DNA from: Morella rubra
Lineage: Eukaryota; Streptophyta; Magnoliopsida; Fagales; Myricaceae
DNA: 64,000 nt
Direction of reading: 5' to 3'
Assembly (NCBI GenBank): GCA_003952965.2
Contig: CM025856.1
Span: 11,913,082-11,977,081, forward strand
Below, in pieces: positions 44,263 through 56,490 of this stretch. Every line of letters starts with the position of its first letter. The stretch's first letter is position 1. The notes under the pieces were generated by a model. It saw nothing but the letters and a program-made list of their open reading frames with translations, did not search any database and was not told the origin of the DNA. The position numbers and the translations under genes are program-made.

Positions 44263-44275
44263 TGTCTTACGCTTT
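44263..44275. repeat. LINE target-site duplication, left
   Basis: TGTCTTACGCTTT, identical to 50255-50267. Confidence 0.85.
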
Positions 44276-44619
44276 TGAACTGACGGGGATGTCAATATGG
44301 AACACATACTGCGAGACAACAAGGTTTACATGGCGCAACCATTTGCAAATGTGTCATGCCAACTCTATATCACGTATTTGATCACTAGTCTCCGAAGTTC
44401 TTTAACGTTCTTTTAGGAAGCCCCTTAGTGCAACGGTGGCCCCTTTGGATTGAATAGGTAGAAAATGGGGTCCATCTGGAAGCTAAAAGTTAAAGCAACA
44501 GTAAGTGTTTTCATTCACACTCCATCTGGAAGAAGAAATTCAAGGTTGTTAAATGATGGAACCTCCATCTGCAGCCCATGTGGGAAAATATTCAAGAAAT
44601 GATACACAAATCTTGTGTT

Positions 44620-45375
44620 TTGTTCTAGTTGCTTCTGTGTTTAGTTGTTTCAGGGGGTCTTTTGATGGCATTCTTTCGTAGTCTTGTGATCGAGGCGAAG
44701 TCCTTTCTGTTTTCGATGAGTTCATTTGGCATTGTTACTTTAACGGAGATGAGTAGAAGGTCGCAGAGCTCTATTTGCTTTGCGAGATATGGGGTGGTCT
44801 GGATGGCAAATCTCTTTGGCAGATTGGTTAAAGGGAAGGAGGCTAGGGATTTCTCGTTGAAATTCAATGATTCGTCTCATGCGTTTCTTGCTCAGAGGTG
44901 CTCGAATAGGAATGGATGCTACGTTGTCCTTGCAGAATTTAGGGAGAGGCATCAGAGAGGGGCTGTGATGATCCCGTAGGGACAATCTAATGCTGGGTGG
45001 CAGGCTTTCCTTTAGATGTGTGAGGAGCTGATTTCGGTCATAGGGGTGTTCTGGCATAAGAAACTGGGACATGGCGATTCTCAAATCAAGCAGGGAGTTT
45101 CCTTTGCTCAGATGGTGCGGGCTGGCTCGCCAGAGAGGAAGGTGATGAGAGAGAAAGAGTCGCACATGTTTTACGTAGTTGATGGCAGCTTAAAAAATCA
45201 GTCGAAGTTTGGAGTCCCGAAGGCGTCTCATGCAGTGATTGGTGAGGATCACTTGTCTTCCAAGAAGAATCATTTTGTTGAGGTGCCTACTGTGATGGCT
45301 AGGTTAGAGGGAAGGCTGTGGGATCATTTAATGAAAATTAAGACTGAGCTAGATGGCCTTATCGGGCTGGCATAA
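44620..45375 (+). pseudogene. LINE ORF1 (DUF4283-type gag-like protein)
   Basis: The frame from about 44650 reads LVIEAKSFLFSMSS..., KGKEARDFSLKFNDSSHAFL, and CSNRNGCYVVLAEF followed by GAVMIP-stop-GQSNAGWQAF. This is the plant LINE ORF1 N-terminal domain, in which R-G-x-x-x-I-P-x-G normally follows. Stop codons interrupt it after MIP and again nearby. Downstream (45500-46110) is the linker, with no domain recognised. Confidence 0.7.
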
Positions 45376-46403
45376 AAAAAAGAGGTGAACTTGGAACCCA
45401 ACAAGGCCTTTTGCTGCCTCATTTGCAGTTTTAGCTTGTGAAGGTTCCTTTGGATTCGACTCTCTCTGTCAAATATGGGCTAGAAACAAATCCTCTCTAT
45501 GGTGGGACCTAGCAGCTGGTTGGGTCAAACCTTCTTGGGGTGGGTCCTGGGTTGTACTCTGGTGAGCCCGACCCATCTTCTTGGTTTGATGAAGGGGCTG
45601 GTTCGGAGCCCACGTCGCTTGGGCTGGGGATTGTCAGGAACATCTTTGCTGAAGGCAATGGTGACTTGGGTCTCGTGGGTGAGGGCCAGACGATGCTGGT
45701 GAGATGCATGGTGGCTTCTGATCCTCCTGGGGTGTCGCAGACCACGTCGGGGAGTGTCACTCGAGCCTCTTCTCCTGAGGTTAAACCCCGGGGGCGTCTT
45801 CCGGAGGTGTCTCGGAGTGTGGGGATTGGCTCTTGCGTGTGGTGGTTGATATGGACCAGGGGCAGGTGTCAGCTGGGCTTGTCCAGTCTCAGGAAGGGGC
45901 AGGTGTCCTCAATAATGGTGTGATTAAGGGTTCGATAGATGAAAAGTTGAGTTCTGAGGTCCAGATTCTTTCTGTGGAGTCTGAGGCTGAGTTTGGTGAT
46001 TCGTTGGGTGATGTTGTGGGTTCCTTGGAACCTCTCTTGGTTCATCATAAACCTTCAGGTTCTGATAGCTTGGGTGGGGAGATTGTTGCTATTGAGAATG
46101 GGGATGCCTAGTCACTTGTCCAGCCTTTGAGGATGATTTTGCCATCAAAGGAACCTTCGAGCTGGGTGTTGAAAATGGTTAAGTCTTTTCATTGGAGCCT
46201 CTTGTGAGGGACATGAGTCTGAATTGTTGAATTTGTTTGCTACCTTAGAGTTAGAGAGGGGGCTGCAGTGTGGTAAATCAGTGGGGCAGTTGGGGGGGGA
46301 AGTTGGTGAGGGAGATTAAGGCTTTGGAGTCTTTGGTAAATTATGATTTTAATGCTTCTAGTTCTCAGAGGAGTAGGAGATCGAGGGATATAGTGAATGT
46401 TTT

Positions 46404-49400
46404 ATGAAGCCAAAAATTATCAACTGGAATGTTAGGGGGTTGAATGATTTGTCTAAATGCAAGGGGGTGGGGAATTTGTTAAGGGATTGGAAGGCGGATC
46501 TTGTGTGTCTCCAGGAGACCAAGGTGTTCGTATGTCTTGAGGGCTTTGGTGAGGCGTTTGTAGGGTGGTCCTCATGTTAGGTGGTGTAGCCTGGAGGCCG
46601 TTGGTGCTTCAGGAGCTATCTTGATTCTTTGAGATTATCGGGTTTTAGAGATGTTGGAGTCGTGTGTTGGTTCTTATTCTGTTTCTGTGATGTTTAAGAA
46701 TGTCGAGGATGGATTTTTTTTCAGTCTTTTTTGGTGTTTACAGTCTGAATGGTGATAGTTGTTGGAAGATTTTATGGGATGAGCTGGTGGAAATTTCTTC
46801 ATTTGTGGAGTTTTTCGTGGTGCATAGGTGAGAGATTTTAATGTCTTCTCGGTTTCCGAACAGTGACCAGTTGATTGGAGGTCATGGAGTGCTATGATCG
46901 AAATTTTTTGGATTTTATTTCTGAGTGTAGTTTGGTGGATCTTTGTGTTTAGCGGGTGGGGTGTATAATGTGGTCTAATGGTAAGAGCTTCTCTCAATCG
47001 TGGTCTAGGAATTGACCGTTTTCAAGTTAGTTCTTGTTGGGATGTCGGTGTGTATTCGGAGCTTATCCAGCGAAGGCACCTCATTTGTTTTCGGACCATT
47101 TCCCGATCATTTAGAGGGGTGGTAAATTAGGGGTTTTCCATGAAAACCGTTCTTTGCTTTGAAAAATATGTGATTTAAGGTGGATGGTTTTGTGGAGTTG
47201 GTTAGAAGTGGTGGCAAGGGCTATGTTTTAGTGGGTCTCCTAGCTTTGTGCTAAATATGAAGTTGAAAGCATTGAAGAGCGATCTTAAAGTATGGAATAG
47301 AGATGTATTTGGGGATCTGAATTTTTGTAAAGCTTTGTTATTACAAGAACTCTCTTCTCTTGATGGGTTAGATTGGGCGTGCAATTTGGTGAGGGGGGGG
47401 GTAAGGAGAGGAAGTTGTTTGTTTCTAGGGAACTTGATCGGTTGATTGAATTGGAGGGGGTGAGTTGGAGACAGAAATCGAGGGCTCTTTAGCTCAAGAA
47501 GGGGGATCGCTGTACTAAATTCTTTCATAGAGTTGCTAACTCTAATAGAAGAAATAATTCGATTTTGTGTTTGGAACTTGAGGGTGATGTTGTGGAGGAC
47601 CCGTCTGTGATTACTGGAGCAATCATTGATTTTTATGCTTCTTTATATAAAGAGTCGTTTGGTTGGCGCCCTTCTTTAGGTGGGTTGGAGTTCGATAGCA
47701 TTTCGGAGGAGGATGCTACATCCATTGAGAGACCTTTTGAGGATGAGGAGGTGGCAAGTGTGGTGAATAGTCTTAATGGGGACAAGGCAACCGGCCCGGA
47801 TGGTTTTTCTCTTGCTTTCTTTCAAACTTGTTGGGATGTGGTGAAGCGGGATGTGTTGCTGATGTTTAATGAATTCGCTAGGGAGGGAAAGTTTGTCAGG
47901 AGCTTGAATACTTCTTTTATTGTCCTTATTCCTAAGAAATTGGGTGCGGTTGATCTAAGGATTTTAGGCCTATTAGCCTTGTGGGAGGTGTGTACAAGAT
48001 TTTAGCTAAGGTTTTAGCTAACAGATTGAAGTTTGTGCTTGACAAGATTATCTCTCCTTCCCGAAATGCTTTTGCGCAGAGGTAACAAATTCTGGATTCT
48101 GTGCTTATGGCTAATGAATGTCTTGACTCCGTAATGAGGACGGGTGAACCTAAGCTAGATGTGCAAAAGGCTTATGATCATGTAAATTGGAATTTCCTCT
48201 CGTACCTTCTCCGGAGATGCGGTTTTGGTGAGAGATGGTATAGTTAGATTTCTTTTTGCATTTCTAATTTTAAGTTCTCAGTGATTGTTAACGGGTCTCC
48301 TGAAGGCTTTTTCAGTAGTTCTCATAGTTTGCGCCAAGGGGATCCTCTCTCTCCTCTTTTGTTTGTTATTGTGATGGAGGCTTTTAGTCGCATGATGGGG
48401 AAGATGGTGTTGCAGGGGGGTTACAAGGTTTTAAGGTTGGTGGGGGGTCTGATATGGGGGTTTCTATCTCACATCTTCTTTTTGCGGATGATACTTTAGT
48501 ATTGTGTGGGACGGATGTGGAATCAGTTTCGGAATCTTAGATGCTCCTTTATGTTTCAAAGCGGTTTCGGGCTTAAAGATTCTCTCTAGTTTGGGTCATC
48601 CTTATTGGTAGGGTGGAGAATGTGCGGGTGGCAGACATTTTAGGGTGCGGTTCTCTTCCTTGCCTATTAAGTACCTTGGTCTCCCCTTGGGTTAATCGTT
48701 AAAAACATTCATATTTGGGATGAGATCATTTGAGAGGATGGAGTGTCGGTTGGCAGGATGAAAGCGCATGTACCTCACTAAGGGGGGTAGGTTAACTCTT
48801 ATTAAGTCTACTCTTTCGAGTTTACCTACATATTTCCTTTCTTTGTTCCTATCCCGGTGGGGGTGGTGAATAGCTTGGAGAAAATTCAGCGGGATTTCCT
48901 TTGGGAAAGTGATGGTTGTGTTCACAAGTTTCACCTTGTAAAGTGGACTAAGGTGTGTTCTCCTTTGCGAGATGGAGGGTTGGACCTTCGCAGTATTAGA
49001 ATGTTTAATACGTCATTATTAAGTAAATGGTTATGGAGGTTTGCTATGGAAAGGGATAGGTTATGGAGGATGGTCATTGCTGAAAAATATGGTTGTTTGG
49101 TGGGAGGTTGGTGTACAATTCTGGTCGTGGTTTTATGGGGTTAGTTTGTGGAGGTAATTAGTAGAGGTGGCCACTTCAGCAAGCATATTCGGTTTAAGGT
49201 GCGGGAATGGTGCCTAGAGTTAGCTTATGGCATGATATATGGTGTGGAGATAAGCCTTTGAGTCTGCTTTCCCTTTGGTTTCTCTTTATCTAGTGTAAGG
49301 ATGGTGGCGGATGTTTGGTGACAATGGTGATAGGCGTGGTGTTGGAGTGTTCCTTTTTCTAGACTGCCAATGATTGGGAGTAGGAGGATTTTGATTCTTT

Positions 49401-49960
49401 CTTCGCTTTGTTATATTGGGTGGTTGTCAGAAGAGAGGAGGATGATGAGATGGCTTGGATGGGCACTAAGGATGGAGTGTTTTCTGTTAAGTCGATGTAT
49501 GGCTTGCTTAGAGGTGGGGCTGGTCTCTCTTTCCCTTGGAAAGGCTGTTTGGAGGTCTTTGTCCCTATGAGAGTTTTTGCTTTTTTTATGTCAGGAGGCG
49601 TTCTCATGGTAGGAGTTTGACTATTGACCAATCTTCGTAGACGGGGGTATGATCTTGCGATTGATTGGATGTTTGTGTTCTTATGCTGGACAGATAATGT
49701 GGTGGGGAATCAGTTAATCATGTTTTGTTGCATTGTCCTTATGCGAGTGGGATTTCACTGCTGGTCTCTATATAAACTTTGCATTCTGAATTTTCCAATG
49801 AGGTGTATATTGCCAGAAGAAGAAACTGTGGGAAGAAACTGATGCTGTTGCCGACGGTGGCATAGAAGAGGACGGCTTTTAAAAGGCCCCCCTCGTATCC
49901 GCCATAAGGTTTATTTTTGAGAAGTGATAATCCCATTTGTATCTGGGTGAGTTGGTCTGC
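46404..49960 (+). pseudogene. LINE ORF2: endonuclease, reverse transcriptase
   Basis: ATG at 46404, then MKPKIINWNVRGLNDLSKCK and DLVCLQETK: the first motifs of the APE-type endonuclease (N-W-N and Q-E-T-K). RT domain: GDKATGPDGFSLAFFQTCWD at 47778 onward, [12 protein letters not shown] near 48160 (first catalytic Asp region), [13 protein letters not shown] near 48328, and [14 protein letters not shown] near 48475 (the F-A-D-D active site, intact). A zinc-binding RVT C-terminal region follows (GVFSVKSMYGLLRG near 49474, LRRRGYDLAIDW near 49630). At least several stops (for example in the endonuclease at about 46577) and frameshifts make it inactive. Confidence 0.85.
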
Positions 49961-50254
49961 CTTTGGCAGGAGACGTCAATAATAGAATGTTATGAGGAGT
50001 TGCTCCTTGTCCTTGGATCGTGTGCTAGCAGAGTGTTTCGGTGTCTTTACTTTTCTGTCGTCGGAGCAAAACTCATCGGTCGTTGCTGCGTTGCCCCACT
50101 TTTCTAGCATTTTGCTTGATTTTTTTTCTTTAGCTTTCTTGCCTCGTGCTTGGCATAGTTGATTTTTACGTATATCCTCTTGCATTGTACCGTCTTCACT
50201 TTTGTCTAATGACAGATTGGTTAGTTCATCCAAAAAGAAAGAAAAAAAAAATTC

Positions 50255-50267
50255 TGTCTTACGCTTT
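50255..50267. repeat. LINE target-site duplication, right
   Basis: TGTCTTACGCTTT immediately after the A-rich tail. Confidence 0.85.
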
Positions 50268-50339
50268 ACACTCTCAAAGTATAAAACAACCTAAGAGGTC
50301 ATATCCACAAATTATGTAATAAAATATTTGTAAACTAAC

Positions 50340-50453
50340 CTCAATGTAAGATGCAGCAACCTCTGAGTGCTTCTCATTAGTCCTAGCTATAAATATCATT
50401 CCTCCATTACCGACCACCATCTCAAAAAGAAAACCTCCATTTGGCATCAATAG
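50340..50453 (-). other. candidate orphan exon, product unknown
   Basis: On the minus strand, 114 bases (38 codons) lie between an acceptor 'gtttttcag' and a donor GAG|GTTAGT, in phase 0: LLMPNGGFLFEMVVGNGGMI followed by FIARTNEKHSEVAASYIE. I do not recognise the protein. The exon shape and absence of stops are suggestive only, and no partner exons were confirmed within 50.5-51.5 kb. Confidence 0.3.
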
Positions 50454-51549
50454 CTGAAAAACCATGCCCAAAAATTTAAACCAATTCAAAATGTCTTAGA
50501 AGAGAATTAATAAATCTCAAAAATGAAACTTATCTCTTTTGCCTACATCATTCTTTCCAAACTTACCAACAGGTTCAGATTTAAAAGCCATGTGCAGAAG
50601 CCTTTAAATCCCTATTTACTAGATAATCATAGATATATCATCCAACCTGTTATGCAGTAGTGCTAAAAACATAATATATCAGGCACTCGTGTAAACGAAA
50701 AAACATGGAAAACAATGACTAGAATATGAAAAACATCGAAAAAAGGAGATAATATTAAAGCTGATGAAGAACAGTAATGTTAGCCGAACAACACTCAATA
50801 CGCCCTAAAGACCAGAGCAAAACGAAAAACAACTACCTGCACCAAATTCAACCACATCCAAACTGTGGAAAACACAAAAACCTAAAACTACAACCACCAA
50901 AGTTATAAAATAGTAACTATAAAAAGCACAAGACTTAAACAACAAAACATTGAATCTAAAACCAAAAATAATGCAAAGAACCGATAAAATCCCAGAACCT
51001 CAAAACCCCAAATAAAAAAATAGGCACAAGAAGCCATCGAATGAGAAGAAAAGAGAAACCCAAGGTCCACTAGGGCAAACTAGGTAGGCAAAAAATAGTC
51101 CACAAATTTCTCACACTACAAAATCCCTTTAATTAGTTCGAAACCCCAAAGGCGTACCATTGCCAAAACCTTAAATCTTGAATAAAAAAAAAAAAATTAA
51201 AGATAGACCTCATTGTCTCAACTGCTTGGAAAATTTCAAATCGAGGTCAGATTGAGCTGTTTAGGAACAGAAACCCAATTGCTTCAGTGCCTCACGAGCC
51301 AAGGTTGATTGGCTGGGGCTCCACCTCTGGGAGCCTTCGCAACCTTCAGCTAGGACCTCCTTAGCTCGTCCCTCTTGAAGAGCGCGACCCCCAACTTAGT
51401 GCACAGATGGAAGAGAGCGGCGTCGAGGGCAGAGGTCAAAAGCTAAGGACTTAAAAATATAAGCAGCTGTATCCTTGGGGTTGAGAGCGATCTTCAGGAG
51501 GGACGAGAGGTGGAGGTGGAGCAAGTCTCTCAGTCGACATTGCTATTGC

Positions 51550-51556
<7 letters not shown>
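50454..51556. other. unassigned spacer
   Basis: Largely AT-rich. 51290-51480 is GC-richer, and on the minus strand contains the open stretch TSALDAALFHLCTKLGVALF, possibly another orphan exon of the same lost gene. No supported gene. Confidence 0.3.

Positions 51557-51598
<42 letters not shown>
51557..51598. repeat. (AG)n microsatellite
   Basis: About 20 AG units. It forms the exact left junction of the NLR fragment. Confidence 0.95.
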
Positions 51599-51602
<4 letters not shown>

Positions 51603-52545
51603 ACTTCTTTGGTGAATGAAGCTAGTGTTTGTGGCGGTAAAGAGATCTAAAGGCTATACTACAGTCATTGATGAGTGAGGAACTTATTTTGGCTAAACTC
51701 TCTGTGATTCCGATACATGGTATGGGGGGTATAAGAAAGTCAACTCTTGCCCAACTTGTGTATAATGATAAAAAGGTACAAAGCTTTTTTCAATATAAAA
51801 GTATGGGCATGTGTTTCTGAAGATTTTGATATTGCTCGGGTTACAAAAAATCATTTTAGAATCTGATACCTCAGAAAAATATATGAAGATTTGGAAAAGC
51901 AAATGGAAGATTTGGGTAGCATGTATTTTCGCCATTTGTTGTCGAGGTCATTTTTCCAAAAATCTAAGATGACGATAATGTGCATGATCTCATCAAGAAT
52001 TTGGCTCAATTGGTTGCAGGCGATACATATTTTAGAATGGAGGACAAAATCAAGGTTATTAAAGGAAGAAATTTGTTAACAAAGGCTAGACATTCATCTT
52101 ACTTGGGTGGCAATATGATGGTGCTAAAAAGTTTGAGTTATTTTCTGAATTGACATCTTTGCGTACCTTCTTGCCTCTTGTGCTCCCACGTCTAGGGGAT
52201 TGTTACTTGACCTGTATTGTCCGTCTTCAGTTGTTGCCTAAATTACAATGCTTAAGGGTTATTTCTTTAAGAGGATATCGTGTAACTGAGATATCAGGTT
52301 CGATTGGTGATTTGAAGCATCTACGTTACTTTGACATGTCCTACACTACCATCACAAGCATGCCAGATTCAATAACCAATCTTTACAACTTGCAAACATT
52401 GTTATTAGAAAATTGTCAAAAACTAGTAAAGTTGCCTTCGATGTTTGCATATCATCGTCAACTTGTGCCATCTCAATGTTGTAGGAGCTTATTCATTGGA
52501 AGGAATGCCTCCACAAATAGGTTAGCTTGGCTTGCCTTCAACTAG
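51599..52545 (+). pseudogene. NB-LRR fragment (RPP13-like), internally deleted
   Basis: Close relative of the pseudogene at 56.5-60.6 kb. From 51599 it follows 56991 onward: linker, then P-loop GMGGIRKST (the intact relative has GMGGIGKTT, so the invariant Gly and second Thr are changed). At about 51888 it jumps from ...SDTSEKY straight to the equivalent of 57890, losing about 600 bases of the ARC region (kinase-2, GLPL). Then follow the MHD-region remnant and the first LRRs (VISLRGYRVTEISGSIGDLK, HLRYFDMSYTTITSMPDSIT). After 52520 unrelated LTR-type DNA takes over. Several frameshifts. Confidence 0.88.
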
Positions 52546-52612
52546 TCTTAGGCATTGCGCCATCTCCGTTTCTCCCATGGACTGTTGGGTTCGAGACTTG
52601 TTGGTAAACCTG

Positions 52613-52750
52613 GGCTCTGATACCAGTGTTGGGTGGTCTTGGGCTTTCTCAACCCCAAAAGCTAGCTCAAGAGGTGAGGCTTTCCCTCACACTTATAAGC
52701 TGACCACCAACCCCTTCCACAACCGATATGGGACTAACCCTAATAGGAAG
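52613..52750 (-). mobile_element. LTR retrotransposon scrap: primer site and LTR end
   Basis: GGCTCTGATACCA (52613-52625) is the reverse complement of the Met-tRNA primer site. It adjoins TGTTGGGTGG..., an LTR end that includes 'gatatgggactaaccct'. A minus-strand element interrupts the NLR fragment here. Confidence 0.65.
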
Positions 52751-52819
52751 ACTGACATTACTACATGGGCCGCTTTATTAACTTCTGGGCATTTCCAGTG
52801 GCTTGTTCAACTAACTAAG

Positions 52820-53175
52820 AAAAATTAAAATGTGCTTTTAAATTGATATAATTCCTTCAGACGAAAACAACAATTTTGTTCAACTATAGCTTCCTGCAAA
52901 CTCATTTCCCTATCTCAAGTTAAAAGGTTATAAATGTTCCAAAAAAACACAATTTTAAGGAACTTTGTAGACTTAATGTCTTAGCCCAACTCTGCTTTGA
53001 AAAGAGAAAAAAACCCTTTACCTCCTTTTGAGCATCAACTTCGACTGTAACCAACTGACATTCATGCGATCACCAAGTTTAAGCAACTTGAAAATGTTAA
53101 TTTATTTCCACAACAATCCCTCAGGTTAAGGAAGATCACATTTAGGCCCCTCCGTTGATTTGGACGCAACTACTT
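52820..53175 (+). repeat. NLR 3'-flank, copy 1
   Basis: Matches 63520-63960 in pieces ('attgatataattccttcag', 'cgaaaacaac', 'cacatttagg', 'gcaactactttttgttgtt'). It indicates that the two NLR loci share a downstream flank and arose by duplication. Confidence 0.65.
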
Positions 53176-54400
53176 TTTGTTGTTAAAATTAATGATTTCG
53201 AAAATCAATTTTGGCTTGGAATTTGCAATTAATTCGACTCGGTTCGGAAAAAATTTTCTTTGATCTGAAATACTCAAGTTGGGTGTCCGAAAAAAAAAAT
53301 CCAATTGTTGGGCCGGGTGTACATCCCTAACACTTAAAATTAAAACTATAATGGAAGAAAATATTGAATTACTACAAGTAAAATATAAAAACACAATATG
53401 ATTCTACATCTATACACTCTAAGCCAACACTAAAAAAATGCAAAATTCCCTTTTTTGTCTGCATATTTGCATTCAAATTTGCTGATGATCCTTCATATTG
53501 ACCATTTCAATCCATTTGTCTGCCCCCGTTTGGTTGTCTACGTTATCTGCTTTGCTTGAGCTGGGGCTCCACAAAGACTAGTTGAAACCTCAAAGTTGGG
53601 GTTTGTTTTATCTTGTTTTCACTTCTCTTTCCTCAGGTGACCGTTCAATTTTTCTCTCTGACTCAAATGCTCAAACTTCATCTTCATTCAAAAGAACCTA
53701 TAAAACATAACTGTGTAAGAAAAAGAAAACACCAACAACTCCAGGTGTGATACTCAATAAAAAAAAGTACAAAAAGAAAGTAGCAGAAATTTCTTATGGA
53801 CAATGTCTAAGAGAGAGAAGCTTTATGAGCATCCAGCTCAAGAGTGGAGAAAGAAAAAAGAAAAATCCTTAGAAGATTCTCATGAACATAGATGGGAGAA
53901 AGTAAAAAAAAGGATCCTAATAACTTTATCCAATGATTCTGTGGGCGTACCAACAAAAAGCTGGTATAACCAATCAGGATTTTCTTTTTCAATTATAACT
54001 ACATAAGATGAAAGTGAAAAAACAGTACAAATATACTCCATTGTAGTACTAACAATGAAAAGGCCACACTAGTGTGAAATACAACTGAATGAATAGAAAT
54101 TCATGCAGCAACCAACCCAACTAGCAAGCAAATATATGATGCTTCATTAGGGAAAGCAGAAAAAACCTTACGGCTAACCAAATTCGTGAATCTACCGAAT
54201 TGTCAGACCCATGCAATGCAAGCTAAAAAGCCATATATTAACGGTGATTCAATTTGCATGTGAGTTGATATTTGAATTAAATTTTGTAATAGGCACCAAA
54301 CAAGCACCAACTACCTTAATTTTGTGTGTAGTACTTGATGGCATTGTTTTGAACAACAAGCTTGCTTTCTTGGTATCAAAATCACAAGGAACATGGAAAA
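53176..54400. other. spacer
   Basis: No gene supported. Short A-rich and lysine-rich chance frames only. Confidence 0.4.
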
Positions 54401-54439
54401 ATATTTTGAAAGTTAGAAGTGAAGAAGACATAACTGAGG

Positions 54440-54883
54440 AAACAGCGGAAACTGTATGCAAAGGGCCCTGAGAGGTTCATGATTCAAAACTCTGCAAGAG
54501 GTTTGTGATTCATAGTCATAGGAGAAAGAAAGACAGAGAGACAGAGAGACAGAGACAGAGAGAGAGAGAGACAGAGAGATAGAGAGCTGCAAAGCAAAAT
54601 GAGAAAGAAGAAGATTTCGAAGTAAGGGGATGATGACGTGGAAAAAAAAACAGTGATTGTGGCAAAGAAGGGGGAGCTGCATTAAGGGAGCTAGGGAAGG
54701 ACTAAATTTTTAAAAGGTTAAAAATTTAGTGATTGAAATTGAAATTTTTGAAACTCAGGTACTAATTAGTAAAAGAGGGGTAAAACCTTAGACTACAAAT
54801 ATATCCCTAAAAGAATTATACAACGCATGCATTTTTCAAAGAATCCAAATTCGAATAACTTTTTTCAGAAACAAATAAACATT
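54440..54883. repeat. dispersed repeat, paired with 43690-44098
   Basis: Same sequence with an expanded 'agagacagag' stretch at about 54525-54585. Confidence 0.75.
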
Positions 54884-54889
54884 TTTCTA

Positions 54890-55615
54890 TATATATTTGT
54901 AAATTATTTTAAAAAATATAATTTTAATTCAAAAAATGTTGAAAGGTTCGAACGGTAAAAAAAGTCGTACCGTAACGGTTCTTGTGCATTGGCATTGTGC
55001 GTATGCAAAACTATCCGTCCGCACGATTATTCTCGCATGCACACCTTCTTTTAGTAAGAACAGTTCGAACTTTATAGAATACGTTCGAACGTCTCCAATG
55101 GAACAAGCGTCCAAACTGGATACGTAATGGTTCAACATGGGTTTTTTATGATGACAAATAAGTATTTCGTTTTACAAATGAAACAACAGTGCGAACGTCC
55201 TTGTGCATGCGTCCAGACGAAAAACATTACCGTGCAAAAAGGATACGACGTTATTAACTGTTGCGCATAGCTTGCACATGACAAAATTCATTTAGTCACA
55301 TTCGGCCAACCATTCGCATGAGATGTCCGAACGTATGGAGAGTACGTTCGCACAGCTCATGCGAATGGATGGAGTGTACTGGCATGAAAATTTTTAATTT
55401 TGTCAATATGTACAAAACCGTTCGGACGGTATGTGTAAACCATCCAAATGGTTTTGAGCGACAGAACACTGAAAATCGTCACCTAAAACATTGGCTGACT
55501 GGCTTTAGGTGACAAACCAGATGACAACTCGGTTTTGTCACGAAAACATTAGCTGACAAAATTAGCACTTTGGGTGACAAATTTTTTTGACACCCAAAGT
55601 CTTTTTTTCTTATAG
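54890..55615 (-). mobile_element. CACTA-type terminal fragment
   Basis: Dense 'gttcgaacg / cgttcgga' motifs, then a foldback 'actttgggtgacaaa' / 'tttgacacccaaagt', and an end TTTTTTTCTTATAGT. Together these resemble the subterminal region and CACTA terminus (ACTATAAGAAAAA on the other strand). The final G of CACTA is changed (C). No transposase. Confidence 0.5.
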
Positions 55616-55728
55616 TCATAATGCTGCAGATTACCCAATGTAATGGCCCAATGAGAACTATTAGTGATTTGGCCTTCTATTTGCTTCAAGATTGCATGAA
55701 GTTGCGGTTGAGGTTTGAAAATATCTTC

Positions 55729-55791
55729 ACCATTTTGTGCTCGAAATAAATTATTGATGACCATTTTGTGCTCGAAATAAATTATTGATGA
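55729..55791. repeat. 31-bp tandem duplication
   Basis: 'ccattttgtgctcgaaataa...' occurs twice in succession. Confidence 0.85.
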
Positions 55792-56490
55792 GGCGGACAT
55801 GATTTGAACTTTTGTGAAATAATGAGTTGAATATTTGATTTGTTTATGAAAAAATGTGTACAGAACGAAATAATATGATATTTTTTATTTTAATGCACGT
55901 ATTTGTGAGTACTTTCAATTGTCTCGAGGCAAATGAGTTAAATAGTTGGGTAGGCTAGCTCATCATGCATGCATGTGATGAGAGTTTGAATATAGCCTCC
56001 CTAATTTAGAGAAATGTGCAACCACGAGGAATCTATTATATTATATTGGATCTCTCATTTCCCTATGTTTCTTGTTTTTGTTAAACTAATATTGAAGTGC
56101 TTCGGATTCCTTTGGTAGATTGAATCCCCTTTATAAAAACGACAATCTTGCAATTGTTGATTGAGTGGTCTATTGGTAAATTAAGATGCATGTAGTTTGC
56201 TTTTATTCTTTTATCCATTAATTTCATATTATATATTGAGATTAAAATACGTGGGGCAAGAAACCTAGTGGAAACATTAAACAAAATAGGCCTGAAATGG
56301 GCAGAAAAATAAACTATTACATGTTGTCGACCAATTCGTAGTTAAAGACAAAACAAATGTGGGAAACAGCTACACATACCGAGAGCAGTCAAATGGGAAT
56401 TGACAAAGAAACCAATTGTGATCCGCTCTGGCTGCTTGGCTATCTTTCCATAGTTCCCAGATCATTTCTTTCTCCGACGCAGCATCAAAT
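55792..56490. other. upstream region of the NLR pseudogene
   Basis: AT-rich, no gene. It would contain the former NLR promoter, but no clear TATA element stands out. Confidence 0.35.

Larger units (their letters stand above)
44276..50254 (+). mobile_element. L1-type LINE, full-size but inactive
   Basis: About 5.98 kb between two exact 13-bp direct repeats, ending in an A-rich tail (50231-50251). ORF1 and ORF2 are recognisable in the right order but broken by stops and frameshifts. GC content is higher than the surroundings, and the coding strand is G/T rich. The sharp target duplication and full length argue for a single insertion rather than a patchwork. Confidence 0.85.

Noticed and set aside
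44740-45165. Minus-strand 141-codon frame inside the LINE
   Set aside because: Antisense of the ORF1 region that shows DUF4283-type motifs on the + strand.
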